Shown here: in pieces, positions 1-7,483 of the stretch
Position numbering within the stretch: position 1 is the first letter of the stretch
Layout of the letters: each line of letters starts with the position of its first letter
NCBI GenBank assembly: GCA_900768535.1
Contig: CAAGDE010000033.1
Span: 1-12,206, forward strand
Source: Clostridia bacterium
GTDB lineage: Bacteria; Bacillota; Clostridia; Oscillospirales; CAG-272
Reading direction: 5' to 3'
Length of the DNA stretch: 12,206 nt
Notes under the pieces: generated by a model
Seen by the model: the letters and a program-made list of their open reading frames with translations, nothing else
Database searches by the model: none
What the model was told of the DNA's origin: nothing
Position numbers and translations under genes: made by a program

Positions 1-120
1 ATTTTGTTCAGCCGCCGGAAGGGGGGACGCCCTTCTCAGGTAAGTTCTTGGAATTCTTAAAACCTTCTCCGAAAGAAGGTTTTAAGCGGGGTTTGGGGCG
101 GAGCCCCAAGGTCTTCCCCC
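1..120. repeat. Palindromic intergenic repeat E1, right half
   Basis: The window opens in the loop of a palindromic element whose left half lies outside. What remains matches the right half of E2 (581-816): GTTCAGCCGCCGGAAGG, then GGGGACGCCCTTCTCAGG, a TTCTTGG segment, a hairpin with a 10-bp stem AAAACCTTCT/AGAAGGTTTT (about 59-68 and 74-83), and a hairpin TTGGGGC-GGA-GCCCCAA (93-109), ending in GGTCTTCCCCC. The element stops about 7 bases before the ribosome site of the next gene. Open frames crossing it give Pro/Lys/Gly-rich peptides that recur at every copy and are not genes. Confidence 0.88.
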
Positions 121-139
121 ATCCACGAAGGAGGAAAAG

Positions 140-580
140 ATGGAAAGTGTCGGGCGGGTTGTTGAGACGGGAGAGGGCGTGGCGACGGTGGAGGTACGGC
201 GAACATCGGCTTGTGAGGGATGCCATAAGCGAGCGGATGGCGGGTGTTCGGTATGCACGCTGATGGGCGGCGAGAACAGCCGGGTCACGCGGACGTCGGC
301 GCGGAATCCGCTGGGCGCGAAGGTGGGGGATCGGGTCAGGATTGAAAGTCCGGCTTCGCGCGTCCTGCTGTGGGCGGCGGCGGTCTTTCTGCTCCCGCTT
401 GCAATGTCGGCGGCGGGTTTTGCCGTTGCAAGCGCCCTCACCAACCGGATTTTGTGGCGGACCATCGGCACCGCAGCCGGCTTCCTCCTCTGCTTCGTCC
501 TCCTCCGCATCCTCTCCGCCACCCTCCCAAAACACCCCCCCACCGCCGAAATCACCGCCATCCTCGGTGAAGCAGAGTGA
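140..580 (+). CDS. RseC/MucC-family membrane protein (SoxR-reducing-system RseC type)
   Basis: Protein of 146 aa. The N-terminal soluble part (1-70) starts with the family-like pattern ESVGRVVETGEGVATVEVRR and carries a cysteine cluster C25, C28, C36, C39. Two membrane segments follow (about 75-99 and 105-125), then a short C-terminal tail. This order of cysteine-rich domain and two helices is that of RseC. In Proteobacteria RseC acts with the Rsx/Rnf electron-transfer complex, to which it is genetically linked, in SoxR reduction and sigma-E control. In Clostridia the role is not settled, and association with Rnf is an inference that genes upstream of the window could test. The start at 140 is set by AAGGAGG at 128-134. 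The gene is bracketed by E1 and E2, and E2 begins at the base after the stop codon. It is probably co-transcribed with recJ. Confidence 0.82.
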   Translation: MESVGRVVETGEGVATVEVRRTSACEGCHKRADGGCSVCTLMGGENSRVTRTSARNPLGAKVGDRVRIESPASRVLLWAAAVFLLPLAMSAAGFAVASALTNRILWRTIGTAAGFLLCFVLLRILSATLPKHPPTAEITAILGEAE

Positions 581-816
581 GGGGAAGACCTTTGGGCGCC
601 GCCCCAAACCCCGCTTAAAACCCTCTTTCGGAGAAGGTTTTAAGAATTCCAAGAACTTACCTGAGAAGGGCGTCCCCCCTTCCGAAAGCATATCAAATTT
701 CGTTCAGCCGCCGGAAGGGGGGACGCCCTTCTCAGGCGAGTTCTGGGAGTCCTTAGAACCCTCTCCGAAAGAGGGTTCTAAGCAGGGTTTGGGACGGAGT
801 CCCAAGGTCTCCCCCC
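581..816. repeat. Complete palindromic intergenic repeat E2
   Basis: A 236-bp palindrome fills the gap between the RseC-family gene and recJ. The central stem is 24 bp and perfect (661-684 with 712-735), closing a 27-base loop. The right arm carries a perfect 11-bp hairpin TAGAACCCTCT/AGAGGGTTCTA and a perfect TTGGGAC-GGA-GTCCCAA hairpin. The left arm has related, slightly imperfect hairpins. The outer ends are G-rich on the left (GGGGAAGACC) and C-rich on the right (GGTCTCCCCCC). The central stem sequence is shared with E1. The element could act as an RNA processing, stability or attenuation element inside the operon, but nothing in the sequence decides this. It lacks the T-run of a classical terminator. 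Confidence 0.92.
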
Positions 817-845
817 ACACACCACCTCATCGAAAGGAGCGCGGA

Positions 846-3008
846 ATGGAAAAGAGACGGAAGAAGTGGACGGTCGGGTATCCGGCGGGCGATGCGGAAG
901 CGGAGCGGGGGACTGCTGCGCTGGCGGCGGCGTTGGGATGCACGGCGGTATCGGCGAAGCTGTTATGGAACCGCGGGCTTCGGACGGCGGAGGAAGCGAA
1001 CCGTTTTTTGCGGCTGGAGGAGACGCGGTTTCACGATGCGTTTGCCATGCGGGACATGGACAAAGCCGTGGCGCGGATTGAAGCGGCGCTGGAGGCGGGG
1101 GAGAAGATTGCGATTTACGGGGACTATGACGTAGACGGAGTGACCTCCACGAGCCTGCTGTATCTTTATCTGCGGGAGCGCGGCGGGGACGTGACGTATT
1201 ACATTCCGAGCCGGCTGCACGAGGGCTACGGGGTATCGCGCGGAGCGATTGACCGGCTGGCGGAAGCGGGCGTGAAGCTGATGATTACGGTGGACACCGG
1301 CATAACCGCGGTGGACGAGACGGCATACGCGAAGGAGCGGGGGATGGAGACGGTGGTGACCGATCATCACACCTGCCGGGAGGTGTTGCCGGATGTCTGC
1401 GCGGCGGTCAATCCGCACCGGCAGGATGATACGTATCCGTTTCCGGAGCTTGCCGGCGTGGGGGTGGTTTTCAAGCTGGTTTCGGCGATGGAGATTACAA
1501 AGGCGCGGCGGGAAGGCGTCAGCGATGCGGCGGCGGTGCGGAAGATCTGCCACGACTATGCGGATCTGGTCGCCATCGGGACGGTTGCGGACGTGATGCC
1601 GATTGTGGACGAAAACCGGCTGATTGTCAGCTACGGACTGTCCCGCATCAACCGGGAGCCGCGGCAGGGTCTGCAGGCGCTCATCGAAGCCGCGAGCGGA
1701 AAGGGGCGGGCGGCGAAGAAGGTCAATTCCACCTTCATCGGATTCGGCATAGCCCCCAGGCTCAACGCCGCCGGGAGGATGGGAGACGCGACCGCGGCGG
1801 TTGATCTGCTTCTGTCCGCCGATCCGGAGCAGGCGCGGGTGCAGGCGGAGGAGCTGTGCCGGCTGAACGCGGAGCGTCAGGCGGAGGAAAACCGCATTGC
1901 GGAGGAGGCATATGCAAAGATTGAGGAGGCGCAGAGCGGGGACCGGCGGGTGGTGGTACTGGACGATGACAGCTGGCACCAGGGGATCATCGGCATTGTG
2001 GCGTCCCGCATTACCGAGCGGTACGGTCTGCCGTCCGTTCTCATCACGTATGACGGAAATCCCGACCGGGACGGCTCGGCGGCGGACGTCGGAAAAGGGT
2101 CGGGACGGAGCATCCACGGGCTGAACCTGGTGGAGGCGCTGGCGTCCTGCGCGGATCTGCTGCTGCGCTTCGGCGGGCACGAGCTGGCGGCGGGGCTGAG
2201 CCTGCGGCGGGGGGATGTGCCGGAATTGCGCCGGCGGCTGAACGAATACGCGGCGGAGCGCCTGACGGACGAGATGCTGTGCGTGTGTCTTGACGCCGAC
2301 TGCGAGGTGGAGATGCCGGAGCTGACCGAGCGTCTGGTGGAGGAGACCTGCCGTATGGAGCCGTTCGGGACAGCCAATCCCGCGCCGGTGTTCGTCCTGC
2401 GGAACGCCGGTCTGCGGCGGCTGTCGCCCATCGGTGCCGGGAAGCATCTGCGCATGACGGTGGAGAAGGACGGCGTGACGATGGGCGCGGTCTGGTTCGG
2501 CATGACGCTGGAGGCGCTGGATTTCGACACCGAGGAGCCGGTGGATATCCTGTTCCGGCTTGGGCTGAACGAATACCAGGGCAATACCTCGCTCCAGATG
2601 ACCGTGCTGGACGCGCGCGCGTCCTCGGACGGAGAGGAGCGGTTTGAAGCGGAGAAGCGCCGCTATGCCGAGATTGAAGCCGGCGGGACCTTCACCCGCG
2701 GGGAGGATCTGATGCCGGGGCGGGAGAGCTTCGGCACGGTCTGGCGGTTTCTGCGGCGGGAGACGGTTGTGGGGCATGACGGCTTTCCCGTGCGGCGCCT
2801 GCTCGTCAGGCTCAACCGGGTCGGGGAGGAGCATTACGGATACTGCAAGCTGATGTGGGTCCTGCGGGTGTTTGACGAGCTGGGGATTCTGACGCTGCGG
2901 GAGCCGATTCCGGACCGGCTGATTCTGCGGCTGTCCGAGGCGCCGGGAAAGAAGGATCTGAACAGCTCCCGCCTGCTGGCGTCTCTGCGCGAGCGGATGC
3001 GGGAATGA
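846..3008 (+). CDS. recJ: RecJ, single-stranded-DNA-specific 5'-3' exonuclease
   Basis: Protein of 720 aa of the DHH superfamily. It degrades single-stranded DNA 5' to 3' in recombinational and mismatch repair, using two metal ions. Motifs in order: DYDVDG at 93-98, the VDTGI aspartate D150, DHH at 173-175, APRLNAAGRM (about 303-312), then the DHHA1 part with GSGRS (418-422) and GGHELAAG (443-450), and an OB-fold region to about 590. A further roughly 130 residues, with an ESFGTVWRFLRRE segment at 627-639, match the extra C-terminal domain of Firmicute RecJ. The reading frame is open back to 342 only because the repeat E2 contains no stop in that frame. The start at 846 is chosen from AAAGGAG (833-839) six bases upstream and from the beginning of RecJ-like sequence. 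The next gene is relA, 47 bases on. The apt gene often found between the two in Bacillus-type genomes is absent. Confidence 0.97.
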   Translation: MEKRRKKWTVGYPAGDAEAERGTAALAAALGCTAVSAKLLWNRGLRTAEEANRFLRLEETRFHDAFAMRDMDKAVARIEAALEAGEKIAIYGDYDVDGVTSTSLLYLYLRERGGDVTYYIPSRLHEGYGVSRGAIDRLAEAGVKLMITVDTGITAVDETAYAKERGMETVVTDHHTCREVLPDVCAAVNPHRQDDTYPFPELAGVGVVFKLVSAMEITKARREGVSDAAAVRKICHDYADLVAIGTVADVMPIVDENRLIVSYGLSRINREPRQGLQALIEAASGKGRAAKKVNSTFIGFGIAPRLNAAGRMGDATAAVDLLLSADPEQARVQAEELCRLNAERQAEENRIAEEAYAKIEEAQSGDRRVVVLDDDSWHQGIIGIVASRITERYGLPSVLITYDGNPDRDGSAADVGKGSGRSIHGLNLVEALASCADLLLRFGGHELAAGLSLRRGDVPELRRRLNEYAAERLTDEMLCVCLDADCEVEMPELTERLVEETCRMEPFGTANPAPVFVLRNAGLRRLSPIGAGKHLRMTVEKDGVTMGAVWFGMTLEALDFDTEEPVDILFRLGLNEYQGNTSLQMTVLDARASSDGEERFEAEKRRYAEIEAGGTFTRGEDLMPGRESFGTVWRFLRRETVVGHDGFPVRRLLVRLNRVGEEHYGYCKLMWVLRVFDELGILTLREPIPDRLILRLSEAPGKKDLNSSRLLASLRERMRE

Positions 3009-3055
3009 GGCTGGAGAAGGCAAGATCGGAAAAGGGAGACAAGGAAGGTTAGAGT

Positions 3056-5284
3056 ATGGGCAATACGGCGGTACACACCGACATCACCCGCCTGCTGGAG
3101 ATTCTGCGGGCGACCGGTAAAAAATACGATACGGATAAGATCCGGGCGGCGTACGAGTATGCCAACGAGATGCACCGCGGGCAGGTGCGGGCGAGCGGGG
3201 AGCCGTATATCTCGCACCCCATTGCCGTAGCGGAGATCGTTGCGGGGCTGGAGCTTGACACCGATTCCGTCTGCGCCGCGCTCCTGCATGATACGGTGGA
3301 GGACTGCTCGGACAAGACCAATCTGCAGGAAATCACGAAGAAATTCGGCACCGATGTCGCCATGCTGGTGGACGGTCTGACCAAGATCGTCACGCTCCAG
3401 GTGGAGGACAAGGAGGAAGCGCACATTGAGAACCTGCGCAAGATGCTGCTTGCCATGTCGCGGGACGTGCGCGTCATCTTCATCAAGCTCTGCGACCGGC
3501 TGCACAATATGCGCACGCTGGATGCCAAGCCCGAATCCAAGCGGCGGCTGACCGCGCTGGAAACCATGCACGTTTACGCGCCGCTGGCGCACCGGCTGGG
3601 AATGCAGCGCATCAAGCAGGAGCTGGAAAATCTCAGCCTGCAGTACCTCGACCCCATCGGCTACGAGGAGGTCCGGCGGCACATTGAGGAAAAGTACGGC
3701 GAGAATCTCAACTTCATCGAAAAGGTGCGCGCGGCGGTGGACAAAAAAATGCGCGAGAATCACATCCACTTCACGCTGGAGGGGCGCATCAAGTCGGTCT
3801 ACTCGGTCTATCGCAAGATGTACAATCAGAACAAGTCCTTCGATCAGATTTACGACTTTTACGCCCTGCGGATCATTGTGGATACCGAGCTGGAGTGCTA
3901 CACGGCGCTGGGGCTGATCCACGAGATGTTCAACTCGATTCCGGGGCGGTTCAAGGATTATATCTCCACGCCGAAGCCGAATATGTACCGCTCGCTCCAC
4001 ACCACGGTCATCGGGCGGGACGGCATCCCGTTTGAGGTGCAGATCCGCACCTGGGAAATGCACCACTTTGCCGAATACGGTATGGCGGCGCACTGGAAGT
4101 ACAAGTCCGGCGCCACGAGCAAGGAGGAGATGGACAAGAAGCTGGCATGGATCGCCAGCCTGATTGAAACCGAGGACGGGGAGCGCGACCCGGATGAATT
4201 CATGGACGCGCTCAAGACCGACATCTGCCACGATGAGGTGTTCGTTTTCACGCCCAAGGGGGATGTGATTGCGCTCCCGAACGGCGCGAATGTGATCGAT
4301 TTTGCCTATGCGGTGCATTCGGCGGTCGGGAACAAGATGATCGGCGGCAAGATCAACGGTATGATCGTTCCGATTGATAGGACCCTGCAGAACGGGGAGA
4401 TTGTGGAGGTCCTGACCTCCGGCGCCTCCAGGGGACCCAGCCGCGACTGGATCAATATCGTCAAGACCTCCTCCGCGCGCTCGAAGATCCGCGCCTGGTT
4501 CAAGCGCGAGCAGCGGAGCGACAATATTGCTATCGGACGCGGCATGGTGGATACCGAAATCCGCCGCGCGGCGGGAAAGCCGATCGGGGAAGCCCAGCGG
4601 GCGGAGATCACCAAGCCCGTTGCGGAGCGGTTCGGATTCTCCAGCCCGGATGACTTCTACAATGCGCTGGGCTACGGCGGACTGGGATTTGACAAGGTGC
4701 GCAACCGCCTGCAGGAGGAGACCCTGAAGGTGACCAGACCCGAGAGCAACGAGCCGCCGGTCATTACGGCACCGGAGCAGGTTCCCACCAAGCCCGCGCC
4801 GAAGAATCTGCGCGGCGGGAGCGGTGTGGTGGTAGACGGCGAGCGCGGGTGCATGGTCAAGTTCGCGCGCTGCTGCAATCCGCTGCCGGGGGATTCCATC
4901 ATCGGCTTTGTGACCAAGGGCTTCGGCATCTCCATTCACAAAATCGACTGTCCGAACGTCATTCAGGGCAGGAAAAATCCCGAAAACGACGACCGTTGGA
5001 AGGAGGCGCACTGGGAGAGCGCGGGCACCACGGAGGATCACGGCGTTTACGAGGCACTGCTGCAGATCTACAGCGACGACCGTATCGGAATGCTGGCGGA
5101 CATCACCGTGGCACTGGCGGAAATGCGGGTGTCCATCCTGCAGGTCGGCGTAATCCGGCGCGGGGACGGCACCTCCATTATCAATCTCAAAATCGGGTGC
5201 AAGAATACCGATCACTACAATTCCATTGTCTCCCGTCTGCGCGCACTGAACGGCGTGAACAATATCGTGCGCGGATTCTCGTGA
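3056..5284 (+). CDS. relA: Bifunctional (p)ppGpp synthetase/hydrolase, Rel (RelA/SpoT family)
   Basis: Protein of 742 aa, full length for a long RSH enzyme. It makes and degrades the stringent-response alarmone (p)ppGpp, sensing stalled ribosomes. Order of domains: HD hydrolase (about 25-180) with R45, H54, H78-D79, E82-D83 and D147 all present, so hydrolysis is expected to be active; synthetase (about 235-350) with GRIKSVYSVYRK, YDFYALRIIVD, and FEVQIRT; TGS (393-453, DEVFVFTPKGDVIALPNGA); helical linker; a Cys-containing domain with FARCCNPLPGD (603-613) and DCPN (631-634); and C-terminal ACT (about 665-742). The RFKD motif at 298-301 is the basic type of bifunctional enzymes, not the acidic ExDD of synthetase-only RelA. 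AAGGAAGG (3041-3048) sets the start. It is probably co-transcribed with recJ. No clear intrinsic terminator follows. Repeat A comes next. Confidence 0.97.
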   Translation: MGNTAVHTDITRLLEILRATGKKYDTDKIRAAYEYANEMHRGQVRASGEPYISHPIAVAEIVAGLELDTDSVCAALLHDTVEDCSDKTNLQEITKKFGTDVAMLVDGLTKIVTLQVEDKEEAHIENLRKMLLAMSRDVRVIFIKLCDRLHNMRTLDAKPESKRRLTALETMHVYAPLAHRLGMQRIKQELENLSLQYLDPIGYEEVRRHIEEKYGENLNFIEKVRAAVDKKMRENHIHFTLEGRIKSVYSVYRKMYNQNKSFDQIYDFYALRIIVDTELECYTALGLIHEMFNSIPGRFKDYISTPKPNMYRSLHTTVIGRDGIPFEVQIRTWEMHHFAEYGMAAHWKYKSGATSKEEMDKKLAWIASLIETEDGERDPDEFMDALKTDICHDEVFVFTPKGDVIALPNGANVIDFAYAVHSAVGNKMIGGKINGMIVPIDRTLQNGEIVEVLTSGASRGPSRDWINIVKTSSARSKIRAWFKREQRSDNIAIGRGMVDTEIRRAAGKPIGEAQRAEITKPVAERFGFSSPDDFYNALGYGGLGFDKVRNRLQEETLKVTRPESNEPPVITAPEQVPTKPAPKNLRGGSGVVVDGERGCMVKFARCCNPLPGDSIIGFVTKGFGISIHKIDCPNVIQGRKNPENDDRWKEAHWESAGTTEDHGVYEALLQIYSDDRIGMLADITVALAEMRVSILQVGVIRRGDGTSIINLKIGCKNTDHYNSIVSRLRALNGVNNIVRGFS

Positions 5285-5346
5285 TCCCATCGGGGAGAGC
5301 GATCCACATAACACCTCGCACCACCCTGCGTCCGCGTCCCCGGTGG

Positions 5347-5483
5347 GCGTTACACGCTACGTTTAAACAACGGAGATCCCGCCTGCTGGCGCCCCGTCTG
5401 GGGGACGGGGTTCGACTGCGCGGCGCTGTTTGGTTGCATCGCTCGCCTTTACACCCGGTGTGCCGCTTCGCTCAGGATGACAC
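5347..5483 (+). repeat. Intergenic repeat, second family, copy A
   Basis: This segment matches copy C (12061 onward) in the same orientation and copy B (5590-5700) as reverse complement. Shared landmarks are GAGATCCCGCCTGCTGGCG, GGGGTTCGACTG, TGTTTGG and, with B, TGCCGCTTCGCTCAGGATGA. It holds a hairpin CCCCGTC-TGGGG-GACGGGG at about 5393-5411, where B and C have CCCCGC/GCGGGG. The change is therefore compensated on both sides. The middle part (about 5425-5458) has diverged from B and C. Related runs ending in a CTTCGCTCAGGATGAC motif are common intergenic repeats in clostridial genomes (from general knowledge, not searched). Confidence 0.85.
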
Positions 5484-5589
5484 GGTAGGTAACAGGAGCG
5501 TGATACGTAATTTCTTCGGTGCAAAATATAGCACAGTTAAACTAACTGATACGGCATTTTGTTTTTCGCCTCACGCCCCGGCGTCCCCC
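5484..5589. other. AT-rich spacer between inverted repeats A and B
   Basis: About 100 bases without a credible gene lie between the facing arms A and B. I see no ribosome site and no convincing promoter pair on either strand. The segment AATTTCTTCGGT (about 5509-5520) recurs in the loop of palindrome E3 (about 7612-7623), so part of this spacer may also be repeat-derived. Confidence 0.4.
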
Positions 5590-5700
5590 GTGTCATCCTG
5601 AGCGAAGCGGCACCACTCGCCAAGAATCACGCGCGACCACCAAACATTGCCGCACAGTCGAACCCCGCCCCAAGCGGGGCGCCAGCAGGCGGGATCTCGC
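5590..5700 (-). repeat. Intergenic repeat, second family, copy B (inverted)
   Basis: Read on the minus strand this is the closest relative of copy C: GCGAGATCCCGCCTGCTGGC, the CCCCGC/GCGGGG hairpin, GGGTTCGACTG, the GGCAATGTTTGGTGGTCGCG stretch, GTGATT, and TGCCGCTTCGCTCAGGATGA. With copy A it forms an inverted pair about 110 bases apart, so the transcript through 5347-5700 could fold into a long stem. The pair sits directly after relA and could affect its 3' end. No T-run is present. Confidence 0.87.
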
Positions 5701-5715
5701 TTGCTAAGAAGTATA

Positions 5716-5830
5716 ACATGAAGCCACGCACAGCCCCAAAAGCCTTCCCCCAAGTGGTGGAAGGAAAACTGCAAGCAGTTTAGCGCGCCAGCGACGGATG
5801 AGGGCGAAACCGGCGAACGCACCTGCCAAA
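5716..5830. repeat. Possible further intergenic repeat segment
   Basis: No gene is seen here. The stretch holds CCTTCCCCCAAGTGGTGGAAGG (an imperfect stem, about 5744-5765), a perfect AAACTGC-AA-GCAGTTT hairpin (about 5767-5782), and CGACGGATGAGGGCGAAACC. From memory, similar CCTTCCCCC...GGATGAGGG modules are scattered between genes of gut Clostridia. Only one copy is in this window, so the call as a repeat is an inference. No riboswitch consensus (for example a B12 box) was recognised ahead of the ECF gene. Confidence 0.35.
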
Positions 5831-5926
5831 ATGGAAACGCTGAAAATGAAACCGTTTGATATGTGTCCAAAGGGAATTTTGCAACCGTTTCGAGCCTTTT
5901 TTAGCCTGGTTGATGGGAGAGATTGA

Positions 5927-6601
5927 ATGAAAAAGTGGATTTCACGGGGGATCCTGTGCCTGTCGGTTCCGGCGGTTGTCATCGGCGGGGCGTGGCTGTT
6001 TCCGGGCAGACGCTGGGTGTGGGGCGCGCTGTGCGTGGTACTGCTTGCCTGTGCGGCGGTGTTCCTGCGCTTCGAGAGGAAGCCGGCGGACGCAAAGCGG
6101 CTGATTCTGATCGCCGCCCTGACCGCACTCTCGGTGCTGGGACGGATCCTGTTTGCACCCATCCCCAGCTTCAAGCCGGTGACCGCCATGGTGGTGATCA
6201 CCGCAATGTATTTCGGAAGCGAAGCGGGCTTCCTGACCGGCGCGCTTTCGGCAATCCTCTCCAATATCTGGTTCGGTCAGGGCGCGTGGACGCCGTTTCA
6301 GATGTTCGCGTGGGGCTTTGTCGGCTTCCTTGCGGGTCTGCTCGCCGCTCCGCTGAAAAAAAGCCGCCTGCTGCTGGCGGTGTACGGCGTCCTCTCCGGG
6401 GTGCTCTATTCGTTCCTCATGGATATCTGGACGGTGCTGTTTATCGACGGATATTTCAATTTCCCGCGTTACCTTGCGGCAATCGTTTCCGCGGCGCCCG
6501 TGACGGCGACCTACGCGGTCTCCAACGTGATCTTTCTGCTCCTGCTCGCTCCGCCGATCGGACGCATCCTGACGCGGATCAAAACCAAGTATGCGCTGTA
6601 A
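5927..6601 (+). CDS. ECF transporter S component (substrate-binding membrane subunit)
   Basis: Protein of 224 aa, almost entirely membrane-embedded. An N-terminal hairpin of two helices (about 7-25 and 30-47) is followed by the ECF S-like core starting at RKPADAKRLILIAALTALSV, with helices near 58-76, 85-97, 100-113, 123-141, 147-168 and 182-207. The stretches FKPVTAMVVITAMYFGSEAG and GFLTGALSAILSN followed by GQGAWTPFQMFAWG resemble clostridial S components of energy-coupling factor transporters, which capture a vitamin or cofactor and dock on a shared EcfT-EcfA-EcfA' module. That module is absent here, so it is probably of the shared (group II) type. The substrate cannot be read from the sequence. 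GGGAGAG at 5915-5921 supports the start. The AraC-type gene follows after 30 bases and is probably co-transcribed. Confidence 0.8.
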   Translation: MKKWISRGILCLSVPAVVIGGAWLFPGRRWVWGALCVVLLACAAVFLRFERKPADAKRLILIAALTALSVLGRILFAPIPSFKPVTAMVVITAMYFGSEAGFLTGALSAILSNIWFGQGAWTPFQMFAWGFVGFLAGLLAAPLKKSRLLLAVYGVLSGVLYSFLMDIWTVLFIDGYFNFPRYLAAIVSAAPVTATYAVSNVIFLLLLAPPIGRILTRIKTKYAL

Positions 6602-6631
6602 CCGTCAACCGTACCGGAGAGGGGGATTGTC

Positions 6632-7483
6632 ATGACAACACAACCGGATGCAAAATTTCTCTGGCGGGACTGCCTGCCGGAATTGCGAAAAAAGAAGATC
6701 CTGCTTTCGTCCCTTACGGGAATGCGGGAGGTGCCCACGCACGGGCACGAATTCCTGGAGCTGACCTATATCACCGCCGGAAAGGTCCTGCACACCCTGG
6801 ACGGGCAGGAGCAGGTGCTGTCGGCAGGGGATTATTTCATCGTGGACTACGGCAGCCGGCACAGCTACCGCGCCCTGGGCGAGGACGGCTACGGCAACAT
6901 TGACTGCCTCTTTCTGCCCGAACTGCTGGATCCCTCCCTCAAGGGAACCGTCAGCCTGCGGATCGTCCTGGATCACTACCTTCTGCACTACAACATCCGG
7001 GCGCTGACCCAAAATCCCGCGCATATGGTCTTTCATGACACGGACGGGCGGATCCTTGAACTGCTCGGCAGAATGCAGTCCGAGAGCGAACAGCAGGCGC
7101 CGGGCTATACCGAGCTGCTCCGCTGTTACCTCGTGGAAATCCTGCTCCTGACCATGCGCCATCTCGACGATGCCTCCAGTGCCGCCGCCGGAAACGATAT
7201 CTGCGGCTTCCTCGCGGCTTACGTCCGCGACCACTATATGGAACCCATCACCCTGCAGGCGCTCGCCGCCCGCCTGAATTACAGCGTCTCCTACGTCAGC
7301 CGGATCTTCAAAAACGGTATGGGTATGTCCTTCGTTACCTACCTCCAGAATTACCGCGTCGCCGAGGGCTGCCGCCTCCTCGCTTCCTCCGACCGCACCG
7401 TCGAAGAGGTCGCCTCCATGGTCGGCTACCACGACGCAAAGTTCTTCGCTTCCCTGATACGCCGGTTTCGGGGGAGGGAGTAG
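6632..7483 (+). CDS. AraC-family transcriptional regulator with N-terminal cupin domain
   Basis: Protein of 283 aa. Residues 30-110 form a cupin-like sensing domain (HGHEFLELTYITAGKVLH, then LSAGDYFIVDYGSRHSY). Residues about 185-278 are the double helix-turn-helix DNA-binding domain: first helix pair around ITLQALAARLNYSVSYVSRIFK (206-227) and second around TVEEVASMVGYHDAKFFASLIRRF (256-279). It should bind DNA and respond to a small ligand. Its place 30 bases behind the ECF S component suggests it controls that uptake gene or a linked pathway. GGAGAGGGGG (6616-6625) supports the start. Oddity: the protein ends RRFRGRE, where family members usually continue with a GMSPxEYR-type motif. The last 22 coding bases lie in the palindrome E3, so the 3' end may have been replaced. 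Confidence 0.92.
   Translation: MTTQPDAKFLWRDCLPELRKKKILLSSLTGMREVPTHGHEFLELTYITAGKVLHTLDGQEQVLSAGDYFIVDYGSRHSYRALGEDGYGNIDCLFLPELLDPSLKGTVSLRIVLDHYLLHYNIRALTQNPAHMVFHDTDGRILELLGRMQSESEQQAPGYTELLRCYLVEILLLTMRHLDDASSAAAGNDICGFLAAYVRDHYMEPITLQALAARLNYSVSYVSRIFKNGMGMSFVTYLQNYRVAEGCRLLASSDRTVEEVASMVGYHDAKFFASLIRRFRGRE

Noticed and set aside
8..691. Minus-strand open frame of 227 codons covering the RseC-family gene and both repeats
   Set aside because: It is a shadow of the palindromes and of GC-rich coding sequence. The Pro/Lys/Gly-rich ends are translated repeat, and there is no ribosome site.
342..845. A long in-frame upstream extension of recJ (168 codons)
   Set aside because: The extension runs through the 3' part of the RseC-family gene in another frame and through repeat E2. 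The ribosome site and the start of RecJ similarity place the start at 846.
2834..5314. Very long minus-strand open frame opposite relA, and a similar one opposite recJ (963-3023)
   Set aside because: Long antisense frames are expected opposite GC-rich genes. The plus-strand proteins carry full family motifs and the antisense products resemble nothing known.
5571..5870. Minus-strand open frame of 99 codons in the relA-ECF gap
   Set aside because: It lies almost wholly in repeat copy B and the adjoining repeat-like segment, and has no ribosome site.
5701..5926. Possible riboswitch ahead of the ECF S component
   Set aside because: Cobalamin, THF, c-di-GMP and other consensus cores I could recall were looked for by eye and not found. 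The segment looks repeat-derived. An Rfam search would be decisive.
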